NCBI GenBank assembly: GCA_031282085.1
Contig: JAITEK010000122.1
Coordinates: forward strand, 1-17,784
Length of the DNA: 17,784 nt
Source of the DNA: Coriobacteriales bacterium
GTDB lineage: Bacteria > Actinomycetota > Coriobacteriia > Coriobacteriales > UBA8131
Reading direction: 5' to 3'
Position 1 is the stretch's first letter, and each line of letters opens with the position of its first letter. The notes beneath the pieces were generated by a model. That model had not been told where the DNA came from, ran no database searches, and worked only from the letters and a program-made list of their open reading frames with translations. The position numbers and the translations under genes were made by a program. Positions 1-5,723 of the stretch are shown piece by piece.

Positions 1-480
1 GCCAACGACGAGCCCTATGGCGACAAGCGCGATGGAGATAGAGGACTTACGGGAGTCGCGCAGGGCCTCAGACACGGCGCTGTCCTTGCCGTTCTCGCGT
101 ACAAGGGCATGGGCGAGCACGAGCCAGACCACATCAGCCAAGAGCATCACCCCGCCGTAAAGCAGCTCGGGCGTGCGGGCAAAGAGATTGGTGTTCACCC
201 ACGCGGTCGTAAAGGGGAACAGCGAGAGGAACAGCAGCAGGATGATGTTGCACCACATGACCTCACCCGAGATACGATGGGCTATCTGGAGCAGGTGATG
301 GTGGTTGTTCCAGTAGATAGCGAGTATCACAAAGCTCACAACGTAGACCAAGAACTGCGTGCGCTGCTCCCAGAGCGCAGCAAAGCTGGCCTCCTCGGGC
401 ACGTCTATGCCGAGGACGAGTATCGTGATGATGATGGCTATCACACCATCGGTAAAGGCCTCAAGCCGCGATTTGCTCAT
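1..480 (-). CDS. TMEM175-family (DUF1211) potassium-channel-like membrane protein, 5' part only
   Basis: Reading the minus strand from the ATG at 480 gives 160 codons with no stop before the window edge, so the 3' end is missing. The N-terminus RLEAFTDGVIAIIITILVL closely matches the signature of TMEM175/DUF1211 proteins (R-x-x-x-F-[ST]-D-G-V-x-A-I), which line the pore of bacterial TMEM175 potassium channels. Hydrophobic segments fall near residues 10-27, 43-60, 75-96 and 108-130, with a fifth starting near 152; the bacterial family has about six segments and roughly 200 residues. A Shine-Dalgarno-like GAGGGGA lies about 7 bases upstream of the ATG. The gene diverges from ruvX and its codon use looks like that of its neighbours. 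Channel activity is inferred from the family. Confidence in the reading frame and family is high; the physiological role is unknown. Confidence 0.88.
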   Translation of the reverse strand, partial: MSKSRLEAFTDGVIAIIITILVLGIDVPEEASFAALWEQRTQFLVYVVSFVILAIYWNNHHHLLQIAHRISGEVMWCNIILLLFLSLFPFTTAWVNTNLFARTPELLYGGVMLLADVVWLVLAHALVRENGKDSAVSEALRDSRKSSISIALVAIGLVVG

Positions 481-538
481 GGTGCGCTCCCCTCTGTGTC
501 CCGTCTTGCGTCTGCGCCGATTTTGAGCGGGCACTCAT

Positions 539-567
539 AGGGTACCGCGCGGAGGGGAACGGGTCTA
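539..567 (-). promoter_or_regulatory. Weak candidate promoter for the TMEM175-like gene
   Basis: On the minus strand, TAGACC (567 to 562) and TACCCT (544 to 539) are separated by 17 bases. They match the -35 and -10 consensus at 4/6 and 3/6. Transcription would start near 532 and give a leader of about 50 bases. This is a visual match only. Confidence 0.25.
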
Positions 568-588
568 GGGGTTTGAGGGCAGATGGCA

Positions 589-594
589 TACAAT
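589..594 (+). promoter_or_regulatory. Candidate -10 box placing ruvX as a leaderless transcript
   Basis: TACAAT (5/6 to consensus) ends 6 bases before the ATG at 601. A start site 7 bases after the box would therefore be the A of that ATG. No good -35 element is visible 16-18 bases upstream, which is common for actinobacterial promoters. The alternative is that the box is chance sequence and translation starts at the ATG at 583. Confidence 0.35.
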
Positions 595-600
595 GGGAGC

Positions 601-1035
601 ATGCGGGTACTTGCCTTGGATATTGGAGAGAAGCGCGTCGGCGTCGCGACTGGCGATACGAGCGCAAGGATAGCCCTGCCCCTCACCATCCTTGCGGCCA
701 AGGATCTTTCGGCAGGCTCACCGGCGTTTCGGCGCCTCATCGAAGATCACGAACCAGAACTGCTTGTCATCGGGCTGCCCCTGTCCCTCAGCGGCGAGGA
801 GACCCAGCAGACCCAACGCGTGCGTGATTGCGCCGAGCGTCTCGCCGCAGCAACGGGGCTTCCCCTTGTTTATCAGGATGAGCGCCTCTCCAGTGCCGAG
901 GCGCGCCGACATCTGCGAGAGGCCGGCTGTACTGAACGGGAGATGCGCGGTAGAATAGATGCCGTCGCTGCGTCGCTTATCCTGCGGGCATATCTTGACG
1001 CGGCTGTCTTTGAACAGGCGGAGGGTTCGGAGTAA
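601..1035 (+). CDS. ruvX: RuvX/YqgF-family RNase H-fold nuclease
   Basis: Product of about 144 residues, the usual family length. RuvX (YqgF) is an RNase H-fold protein described as a putative Holliday-junction resolvase and linked in E. coli to 16S rRNA 5'-end maturation. Visible motifs: ALDIGEKRVGVA with the first acidic residue at D7, GLPLSLSGEE near 58-67, YQDERLSSAEA with D93-E94, and a C-terminal RIDAVAASLILRAYL containing D120. These provide the acidic active-site set. I chose the ATG at 601 because the conserved fold begins there and a TACAAT box sits just upstream. An in-frame ATG at 583 would add MAYNGS and has GAGGG only 3 bases before it. The gene is followed 46 bases later by mltG, a neighbour pair common in bacteria. 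Confidence in identity is high; the start is uncertain. Confidence 0.93.
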   Translation: MRVLALDIGEKRVGVATGDTSARIALPLTILAAKDLSAGSPAFRRLIEDHEPELLVIGLPLSLSGEETQQTQRVRDCAERLAAATGLPLVYQDERLSSAEARRHLREAGCTEREMRGRIDAVAASLILRAYLDAAVFEQAEGSE

Positions 1036-1081
1036 AGGGCCCTCTTTGCTGGTTGTGTCTATGTGATTGGATTAAGGGTCT

Positions 1082-2428
1082 ATGTCTGAATATCAAAGGA
1101 GGCACGGCTCCTCCGGTAGTGGTGTCTCGGGGCGTACGGGCGCCTCATCGACGGGGGCTTCTCAACGATTCTCACGGCGCAATGCCCATGCGGGCGTCTC
1201 GCGCCATGCGGCTGCGGGTGGCTCCGGCAGTCGCTTCTCACGTCCGGAAACATCCTGGCAAGATGACGAGGCGGCCTATCTGCCGGACGAGGGTTTTGAG
1301 CGCGGGGATTCTGAGGGTCATGCCTTTGTGGGCTACGCGGTCGACAGCAGCTCGATTCGGCGCAGCCCCTTACGTATGGTGGCCGTAATCGCCATCGTGG
1401 TCGTGGTGCTCGGCGCGCTGATCTTCGGGGGGTTTAAGCTCGCACAGTCCCTGGGGTTCATAGGTGACGCCGCAGGTAGCACGGGCGAGCAGGTCACGAT
1501 TTTTGTTCCGGAGGGCTCAACCACCTCCGAGATAGCCTCGATCCTCAAAAAGGACAGGGTCATCTCCAATGAGTCCGCCTTCGTCAGTGCTGTCCAGAGC
1601 CGTGGTGTGGAAAGCAGGCTCCAGCCGGGTAAGTACGTGTTGTCCACCGGAATGGACAACGACGCCGTCATCGACGCGCTCATCGCGGGTCCGGCTCCGA
1701 TAAGCGCGGAGGGCAACAAGCTCACCATCCCCGAGGGACTGACGCTTGAGGCGACTGCCGCGCGGGTGGAGGAGGCGTGTGGCATCCCGGCCGCCGATTT
1801 TATCGCCGAGGCGCATTCAGCCGACAAATACCTCGCGGATTACCCCTTCCTGGAGGGCGTCTACAACAACTCGCTTGAGGGTTTCCTGTATCCCAAGACC
1901 TACATGATTCCGGAGGGCTCCAACGCCGAGTATGTAGTACGCGTCCTGCTCGACCAGTTCGCCATCGAGACCGCCGACCTCGATTTGAGCTACGCGGCGA
2001 GCAAGAACCTCACGCTGTTCGACGTGATGGTCATGGCGTCGATGATCGAGAAGGAGACCGCTGCCCCCGAGGAGCGTCCGCTTGTCGCGTCCGTTCTGTA
2101 TAACCGTTTGCACGAGGGTATGTACCTGCAAATATGCGCAACGGTTGTCTACGCGATGGGCCTTGACAACTACGACGGGCACCCCCTGCTTGAGGGCGAC
2201 CTCGCCATCGAGAGTCCGTATAACACCTATCTCAACCCCAGTCTGCCCGCCGGCCCCATCTGCTCGCCCTACATCGAGTCCATCCGGGCGGCGGCCCAGC
2301 CGGCTGAGACGGATTATCTCTATTACGTGCTCACATCCGAGGACGGCCACCATACCTTCTGCGTGACCTACGAGGAGTTCGAGGCGGCTAATGTCGTGTA
2401 CCGCGAACTTTTCGACGTCTCCGGCTGA
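1082..2428 (+). CDS. mltG: Endolytic transglycosylase MltG (YceG-like)
   Basis: 448 residues. MltG cleaves nascent glycan strands within peptidoglycan at the outer face of the membrane and is thought to set glycan chain length. Residues 1-96 form a Ser/Gly/Arg-rich, probably disordered cytoplasmic tail, residues about 98-120 (MVAVIAIVVVVLGALIFGGF) are a single membrane anchor, and the YceG domain fills the rest. The catalytic-site segment ASMIEKETA contains E323, equivalent to E218 of E. coli MltG, followed by VASVLYNRL and LPAGPICSPY, which match the conserved NRL and L-P-x-G-P-I-x-x-P blocks. An AAGGG lies 3 bases before the ATG at 1082, so initiation may be weak. Codons 6-7 are the rare pair AGG-AGG, forming an internal Shine-Dalgarno-like AAAGGAGG at 1095-1102 (see findings). 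The next gene starts 31 bases after the stop. Confidence 0.95.
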   Translation: MSEYQRRHGSSGSGVSGRTGASSTGASQRFSRRNAHAGVSRHAAAGGSGSRFSRPETSWQDDEAAYLPDEGFERGDSEGHAFVGYAVDSSSIRRSPLRMVAVIAIVVVVLGALIFGGFKLAQSLGFIGDAAGSTGEQVTIFVPEGSTTSEIASILKKDRVISNESAFVSAVQSRGVESRLQPGKYVLSTGMDNDAVIDALIAGPAPISAEGNKLTIPEGLTLEATAARVEEACGIPAADFIAEAHSADKYLADYPFLEGVYNNSLEGFLYPKTYMIPEGSNAEYVVRVLLDQFAIETADLDLSYAASKNLTLFDVMVMASMIEKETAAPEERPLVASVLYNRLHEGMYLQICATVVYAMGLDNYDGHPLLEGDLAIESPYNTYLNPSLPAGPICSPYIESIRAAAQPAETDYLYYVLTSEDGHHTFCVTYEEFEAANVVYRELFDVSG

Positions 2429-2459
2429 CCGGCTGTACGAGCAGGATAAGCAGCGGATC

Positions 2460-2957
2460 ATGCCGTTCTTCACTCCCGACGACTACCTCAGCTCAGTGGT
2501 GCGTATCGATCCCGATGAGCTGGCAGGGCAGGGGTTTCGCGTGGTTCTGCTCGACATCGACAACACGCTGGTGCCGCGCGACACCCACCGCTTGCCTGAG
2601 GACGTGGCGCGTTGGGTGAGGCGGCTTGAGGAAGCAGGGCTGCGTGCCTGCCTGCTTTCCAACAACTGGCACAAGGTGGTGTTCGAGTATGCTGCGGAGA
2701 TCGGGCTGCCCGTCGTCTACAAGGCCATGAAGCCGCTGCCCTTTGCCTATCCGCGCGCCTTGCGTACGGTCGGCTGGCAGCGCGGCGAGAAGGTTGTCTG
2801 TGTGGGGGACCAGGTTGTAACGGACGTCTGGGGCGCGCATCTGCTCGGCTATCACGTCATACTGGTTAAACCGCAGGCGACCAAAGACCTCTGGTATACC
2901 TTGCTGTTCAGACGTTTTGAGCGCTGGCTTCTGCGCAACCACACGCCACGAGCCTAG
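2460..2957 (+). CDS. YqeG-family HAD-IIIA phosphatase
   Basis: 165 residues from the ATG at 2460; B. subtilis YqeG is of similar size. The four HAD motifs are visible: LLDIDNTLV (nucleophile D32, acid/base D34), LSNN (S67), the lysine K91 in KAMKPLP, and GDQVVTDVWGAH (D117, D122). It is therefore a predicted metal-dependent phosphohydrolase; its substrate is not known from sequence. In Firmicutes yqeG stands next to aroE, as here, which supports the family call. An upstream in-frame ATG at 2391 would overlap the end of mltG by 38 bases, so I prefer 2460, where the product starts MPFFTPDDYL like family members. No strong ribosome binding site is visible before it, so translation may be coupled to mltG. 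The stop is 13 bases before aroE. Confidence 0.88.
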   Translation: MPFFTPDDYLSSVVRIDPDELAGQGFRVVLLDIDNTLVPRDTHRLPEDVARWVRRLEEAGLRACLLSNNWHKVVFEYAAEIGLPVVYKAMKPLPFAYPRALRTVGWQRGEKVVCVGDQVVTDVWGAHLLGYHVILVKPQATKDLWYTLLFRRFERWLLRNHTPRA

Positions 2958-2970
2958 GGAGGGAACAACC

Positions 2971-3870
2971 GTGAAGGCAGGACTGCTCGGATACCCCATA
3001 GCTCACTCGCTTTCGCCCACTATCCACCAGGCCGCATACGAGGCGCTCGGCCTGGATTGGGAGTACGGGCTGTATCCCTGCGAGGACCGCGCTGCGTTTG
3101 CGCGAGCGCTGGCCGAGGCGCAGGCGGATCCCGCCGGTTTTGTGGGCTTTAACGTGACTACGCCCTATAAGGTGGACGCCTACAAGGCCTGCGCCACGCA
3201 CACGCGCTTCAGCGCGGCGGTTGGCAACGCCAACGTGATCACCTTCTCCCCCCGCAGAAACGACCCATCCGACCAGCCGCTCCTGGTGGGCGACAGCACT
3301 GACGGTCGCGGCCTGGTGGCTTCGCTTGAGCGAGACGGTGGCGTCGCGGTTGCCGGCTCGTCGGTTGTCCTGTGCGGAACAGGGCCGGTTGCCCTGTCCG
3401 TCCTGCTGTCGCTTATCGACGCGCAGGTGGCCTCCGTGAGCGTTTTGAGCCGAGACCCCCACGCGGCGCGCGAGCAACTGCGGTCTTTGTGCGAGCGCCT
3501 CACCCCCGAACGCGCCGAGGCGCTCCCTCTGCCCAAGTTGAGCCTTGCCACCTACGGCGAGGCTGCAACCTGTCTCGAGGCGGCGGACATCCTGATAGAT
3601 GCCACGCCGGTGGGCATGAACCCAACCGACGCCCCCGTGGTCGCTCCCGAGGCGCTCAAGGCAGGGCTCGTTGTGCTCGACACGGTCTACGGCCACGGTG
3701 AGACCGCGCTCCTACGCGCGGCGCGCGCGGTGGGAGCCGTGGCGATTGACGGGCTCGGCATGCTCATAGAACAGGCCGCCCTCACCATAGAGATATGGGC
3801 GCGCACACAGGGATGTCCCGTAGAGGCCCCCCGCGCTCTCATGCGCCATGCCGCCCTCAACAAACGCTGA
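2971..3870 (+). CDS. aroE: Shikimate dehydrogenase (NADP+)
   Basis: 299 residues starting at a GTG at 2971 that has AGGGAGGGA six bases upstream; an in-frame ATG at 2917 would overlap the preceding gene and lacks such a site. AroE reduces 3-dehydroshikimate to shikimate in the cytosolic chorismate pathway. Substrate-site motifs in order: SLSPTIH (residues 13-19), NVTTPYK with catalytic K67, GNANVI with N88, and STDGRG with catalytic D111. The nucleotide-binding loop reads GTGPVAL rather than the more usual GxGGAxxA. DATPVGM, DTVYGHGETALL and DGLGMLIEQA match the C-terminal conserved blocks. Divergent positions (STDG for NTDG, GTGP for GAGG) leave some possibility of a quinate/shikimate dehydrogenase relative, but all catalytic residues are present. 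It is the last gene before a palindrome-rich spacer. Confidence 0.93.
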   Translation: MKAGLLGYPIAHSLSPTIHQAAYEALGLDWEYGLYPCEDRAAFARALAEAQADPAGFVGFNVTTPYKVDAYKACATHTRFSAAVGNANVITFSPRRNDPSDQPLLVGDSTDGRGLVASLERDGGVAVAGSSVVLCGTGPVALSVLLSLIDAQVASVSVLSRDPHAAREQLRSLCERLTPERAEALPLPKLSLATYGEAATCLEAADILIDATPVGMNPTDAPVVAPEALKAGLVVLDTVYGHGETALLRAARAVGAVAIDGLGMLIEQAALTIEIWARTQGCPVEAPRALMRHAALNKR

Positions 3871-3871
3871 A

Positions 3872-3915
3872 GGGGACAGGACAGTGTGGGGCACCTGCCC
3901 CCGTCCCCCACACAG
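3872..3915. repeat. GC-rich compound palindrome after aroE (REP-like candidate)
   Basis: Starting two bases after the aroE stop are several overlapping inverted repeats: GTGTGGGG (3884-3891) with CCCCACAC (3906-3913), GGGGAC (3872-3877) with GTCCCC (3903-3908), and a small hairpin GGGGC-ACCT-GCCCC (3888-3901). They compete with each other for pairing. No T-run follows, so this is not a standard intrinsic terminator. Its layout resembles interspersed extragenic palindromes, but no second copy lies in this window, so repeat status is inference. Confidence 0.5.
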
Positions 3916-3923
3916 GCGTCGAT

Positions 3924-3953
3924 TTGCGTATAACAGGCGTTTTCGATTATACT
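3924..3953 (+). promoter_or_regulatory. Promoter of the rplS-rnhB unit
   Basis: TTGCGT (3924-3929), an 18-base spacer and TATACT (3948-3953, 5/6 to consensus) lie about 67 bases upstream of rplS in locally AT-rich DNA. Transcription would start near 3960 and leave a leader of about 60 bases. The leader contains a small GCGT/ACGC hairpin around TTTTTTG (3962-3975) and GAAGGA at 4005-4010. I see no recognisable ribosomal-protein leader structure. Confidence 0.6.
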
Positions 3954-4019
3954 TCTCACTCGCGTTTTTTGACGCCCTAAGACTTATGGCAACCCCTATC
4001 TAGTGAAGGAACGGCAATC

Positions 4020-4364
4020 ATGGATGTTATCCGTGCGCTTGAGAAGCAGCAGATAAAAGAGAACCTCCCCGACTTCGGTGTGGGCGATCATGTTAAGGTC
4101 CACTACCGCATCATCGAGGGAAACAAGGAACGTATCCAGGTCTTTGAGGGCGACATCATCCGCCGTCACGGCGCCAGCAACCGTGAGACCTTCACCGTGC
4201 GCAAGCTGTCTTCCGGCATAGGCGTTGAGCGTACCTTCCCCGTCCATTCCCCTAAGATCGACCGCATCGAGGTCATGCGCCACGGCGCCGTACGTCGCGC
4301 CAAGCTGTACTATCTGCGCAAGAAGATCGGCAAAGCGGCCCGTATCAGGGAAAAAGGCTTCTAG
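4020..4364 (+). CDS. rplS: Large ribosomal subunit protein bL19
   Basis: 114 residues, the normal length of bL19, which sits at the subunit interface and contributes to intersubunit bridges. The sequence carries the family core: an N-terminal helix, GDHVKVHYRIIEGNKERIQ, FEGDIIRRHG, FTVRKLSSGIGVERTFP, and the C-terminal HGAVRRAKLYYLR. The ATG at 4020 has GAAGGA nine bases upstream. The gene has its own promoter at 3924-3953 and is followed 28 bases later by rnhB. In many bacteria rplS follows rimM and trmD; these are not adjacent here, so rplS leads its own transcription unit. Nothing is truncated or unusual in the protein. Confidence 0.98.
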   Translation: MDVIRALEKQQIKENLPDFGVGDHVKVHYRIIEGNKERIQVFEGDIIRRHGASNRETFTVRKLSSGIGVERTFPVHSPKIDRIEVMRHGAVRRAKLYYLRKKIGKAARIREKGF

Positions 4365-4392
4365 GCAAGCGTCGGCCGAGAGCACGCCAGAC

Positions 4393-5040
4393 GTGTCGGC
4401 ACGCAGACTGTCCGTCCAAGACGAGCAGGAACGTACTTTTATACTTTATGAGCAGCAGCGTCAGGCAGGCGCTGCTGCCTGCGTTATCGGCGTTGATGAG
4501 GTCGGACGCGGCTCGGTTGCCGGGCCTTTGACGGTTGCGGCCGTTGCCCTGCCCCTTGAGCCTCCCATCCTGGGCCTGAACGACTCCAAGAAACTCTCCC
4601 CAGCTAAACGCGAGGAATTGGCCCTCAAGATAGAGGAAGTCGCCCTCGCCATCGGTGTCTCCCATATCGAGGCGCCCATCATCGACCGCATCGGCATGGC
4701 TGCCGCTTTGCGCGCGGCCATGGCCCAGGCCATCGAATCCTGCGGGCTTGCACCCGACCTTGTGCTTATCGACGGCAACCCGATGCGCGTCCACCCTAAG
4801 GAGCGCTGCATCGTGAAAGGGGACGCCTCGGTCGCCTGCATTGCAGCCGCTTCCATCGTGGCGAAGGTGCGTCGCGACACCCTGATGGTTGCCTCGGAGA
4901 GCGAGTTTCCTGGCTATGGCTTTGCCTCGAACAAAGGCTACGCCTCTGCGGATCACATCGCCGCCATCCGTGAGCGCGGTCTGAGCCCTCTGCATCGCGC
5001 GACCTTCTGTGAGAATTTCCTCCAGCAGAAACTCTTCTAG
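4393..5040 (+). CDS. rnhB: Ribonuclease HII
   Basis: 215 residues from a GTG at 4393. RNase HII removes RNA from RNA-DNA hybrids and single ribonucleotides misincorporated in DNA. Motifs: VIGVDEVGRGSVAGP with D35-E36, GLNDSKKLS, LIDGN with D127, KGDASVACIAAASIVAKVRRD with D144, and the C-terminal YGFASNKGYAS and HRATF. The four acidic residues match D16, E17, D108 and D126 of the E. coli enzyme. The reading frame stays open upstream into rplS, but the first ATG there would lie deep within that gene. The GTG, 28 bases after the rplS stop, is the only ATG/GTG/TTG between rplS and the conserved domain, though its ribosome binding site is weak; coupling to rplS is likely. A clear terminator lies 53 bases downstream. 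Confidence 0.95.
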   Translation: MSARRLSVQDEQERTFILYEQQRQAGAAACVIGVDEVGRGSVAGPLTVAAVALPLEPPILGLNDSKKLSPAKREELALKIEEVALAIGVSHIEAPIIDRIGMAAALRAAMAQAIESCGLAPDLVLIDGNPMRVHPKERCIVKGDASVACIAAASIVAKVRRDTLMVASESEFPGYGFASNKGYASADHIAAIRERGLSPLHRATFCENFLQQKLF

Positions 5041-5092
5041 AGTTCCCTACCTCCCTTTTATCATACCGTCTACCACTCAAAAACAACCGTTT

Positions 5093-5126
5093 GCGGAAAC
5101 ACGCCCTTGAGGCGTCCGCTCTTTTT
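5093..5126 (+). terminator. Intrinsic terminator after rnhB
   Basis: Outer stem GCGG (5093-5096) with CCGC (5116-5119), a left-side AAAC bulge, then inner stem ACGCC (5101-5105) with GGCGT (5111-5115) around loop CTTGA. TCTTTTT (5120-5126) follows directly. It ends the rplS-rnhB transcript and separates it from yraN. Confidence 0.8.
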
Positions 5127-5181
5127 CATCGTTGCAATTCTTGCGATACCCGCTGCCTTTGACCTGCGCACATCGGATTCG

Positions 5182-5253
5182 GGTCAGTAAGCATTCAGAG
5201 GCTGGTCAGAGCCGGGTCATTGTTGCGGCAGCGATGGGTCAGACTCACGCCAC
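5182..5253 (+). promoter_or_regulatory. Helically phased GGTCA direct-repeat array upstream of yraN
   Basis: The 309-base gap between rnhB and yraN holds the rnhB terminator and then this array. GGTCA occurs at 5182, 5204, 5215 and 5237, exactly 22, 11 and 22 bases apart. The missing 11-base phases carry partial matches: ATTCAG at 5193, CGGCAG at 5226 and CGCCAC at 5248. Two inverted copies (TGACC) flank it at 5160 and 5279. Seven 11-base units in phase look like a site for a protein binding one face of the helix, such as an OmpR/PhoB-type response regulator. A weak -10-like TGTAGT (5261-5266) follows, and a GGCGG-TGT-CCGCC hairpin (5303-5315) lies in the leader. The regulator is unknown. Confidence 0.5.
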
Positions 5254-5349
5254 ATCTTTGTGTAGTGACTCGGGCAAGTGACCGGGGCGGGCACGGCTTA
5301 TCGGCGGTGTCCGCCAGAGGTCGTACACAACAAACGGCAAGGAGTATAT

Positions 5350-5721
5350 ATGACCGTGCAACGCAAGCAACTCGGCGCGCAGGGGGAGGAAGTCGTCTGC
5401 ACCTTCCTCAAGGACAGAGGCGTGAATATCATCGAGCGTAACTGGAGGTGCCAGGCGGGGGAGGCGGACGTTATCGCCCGCGAGGGAGAGGACCTGGTAT
5501 TCATAGAGATCAAGACCCGCAGCTCAGAGGCTTCGGGCTTCCCGGAGGAGGCAGTCACCCTCAAGAAACGGAGACGGTACGAGAAGATCGCCATGGAGTA
5601 TCTGTTCTCGCACGATCTCCCATCTGCGCGGGTGCGCTTCGACGTGGTGGCTCTGCTGCTCTCCGGCGATGGCAAGGCCTTCCTGCGCCATCACCGCGAC
5701 GCCTACGGCGAGGGTGACTGA
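5350..5721 (+). CDS. yraN: UPF0102 (YraN) family predicted nuclease-fold protein
   Basis: 123 residues, the normal family length. The ATG at 5350 has AAGGAG five bases upstream, the best ribosome binding site in the region; a longer in-frame start at 5278 has none. The family shares the restriction-endonuclease-like fold seen in Holliday-junction resolvases. Its core is visible here: LGAQGEEVVCTFL, then NWRCQAGEADVIA with E38 and D40, and FIEIKTR with E53 and K55, matching the E/D...ExK metal-site pattern, and RFDVVALL near the end. The biochemical role is not settled, but the family is repeatedly found beside comM/dprA, as here. It is the first gene after the phased repeat array and probably leads the yraN-comM-dprA-trmFO-xerC unit. 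The next start is two bases after its stop. Confidence 0.92.
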   Translation: MTVQRKQLGAQGEEVVCTFLKDRGVNIIERNWRCQAGEADVIAREGEDLVFIEIKTRSSEASGFPEEAVTLKKRRRYEKIAMEYLFSHDLPSARVRFDVVALLLSGDGKAFLRHHRDAYGEGD

Positions 5722-5723
5722 GC

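Noticed and set aside
109..540. Plus-strand 143-codon open frame at the left end
   Set aside because: It is antisense to the TMEM175-like gene, has a Glu/His-rich composition typical of shadow frames, and runs through the divergent spacer.
1817..2473. 218-codon minus-strand open frame
   Set aside because: Antisense to the conserved YceG domain of mltG; no family motif and no ribosome binding site.
2908..3696. 262-codon minus-strand open frame
   Set aside because: Shadow of aroE; GC-rich third positions of the real gene keep the antisense frame open.
4225..4392. Upstream extension of the rnhB frame into rplS
   Set aside because: Overlaps the rplS coding sequence by 140 bases; the extra residues are not RNase HII-like.
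5182..5253. Reading the GGTCA array as a CRISPR or as a tandem-duplication satellite
   Set aside because: The conserved core is only 5-6 bases in each 11-base unit, with no long repeat or unique spacer; a protein-binding array fits better.
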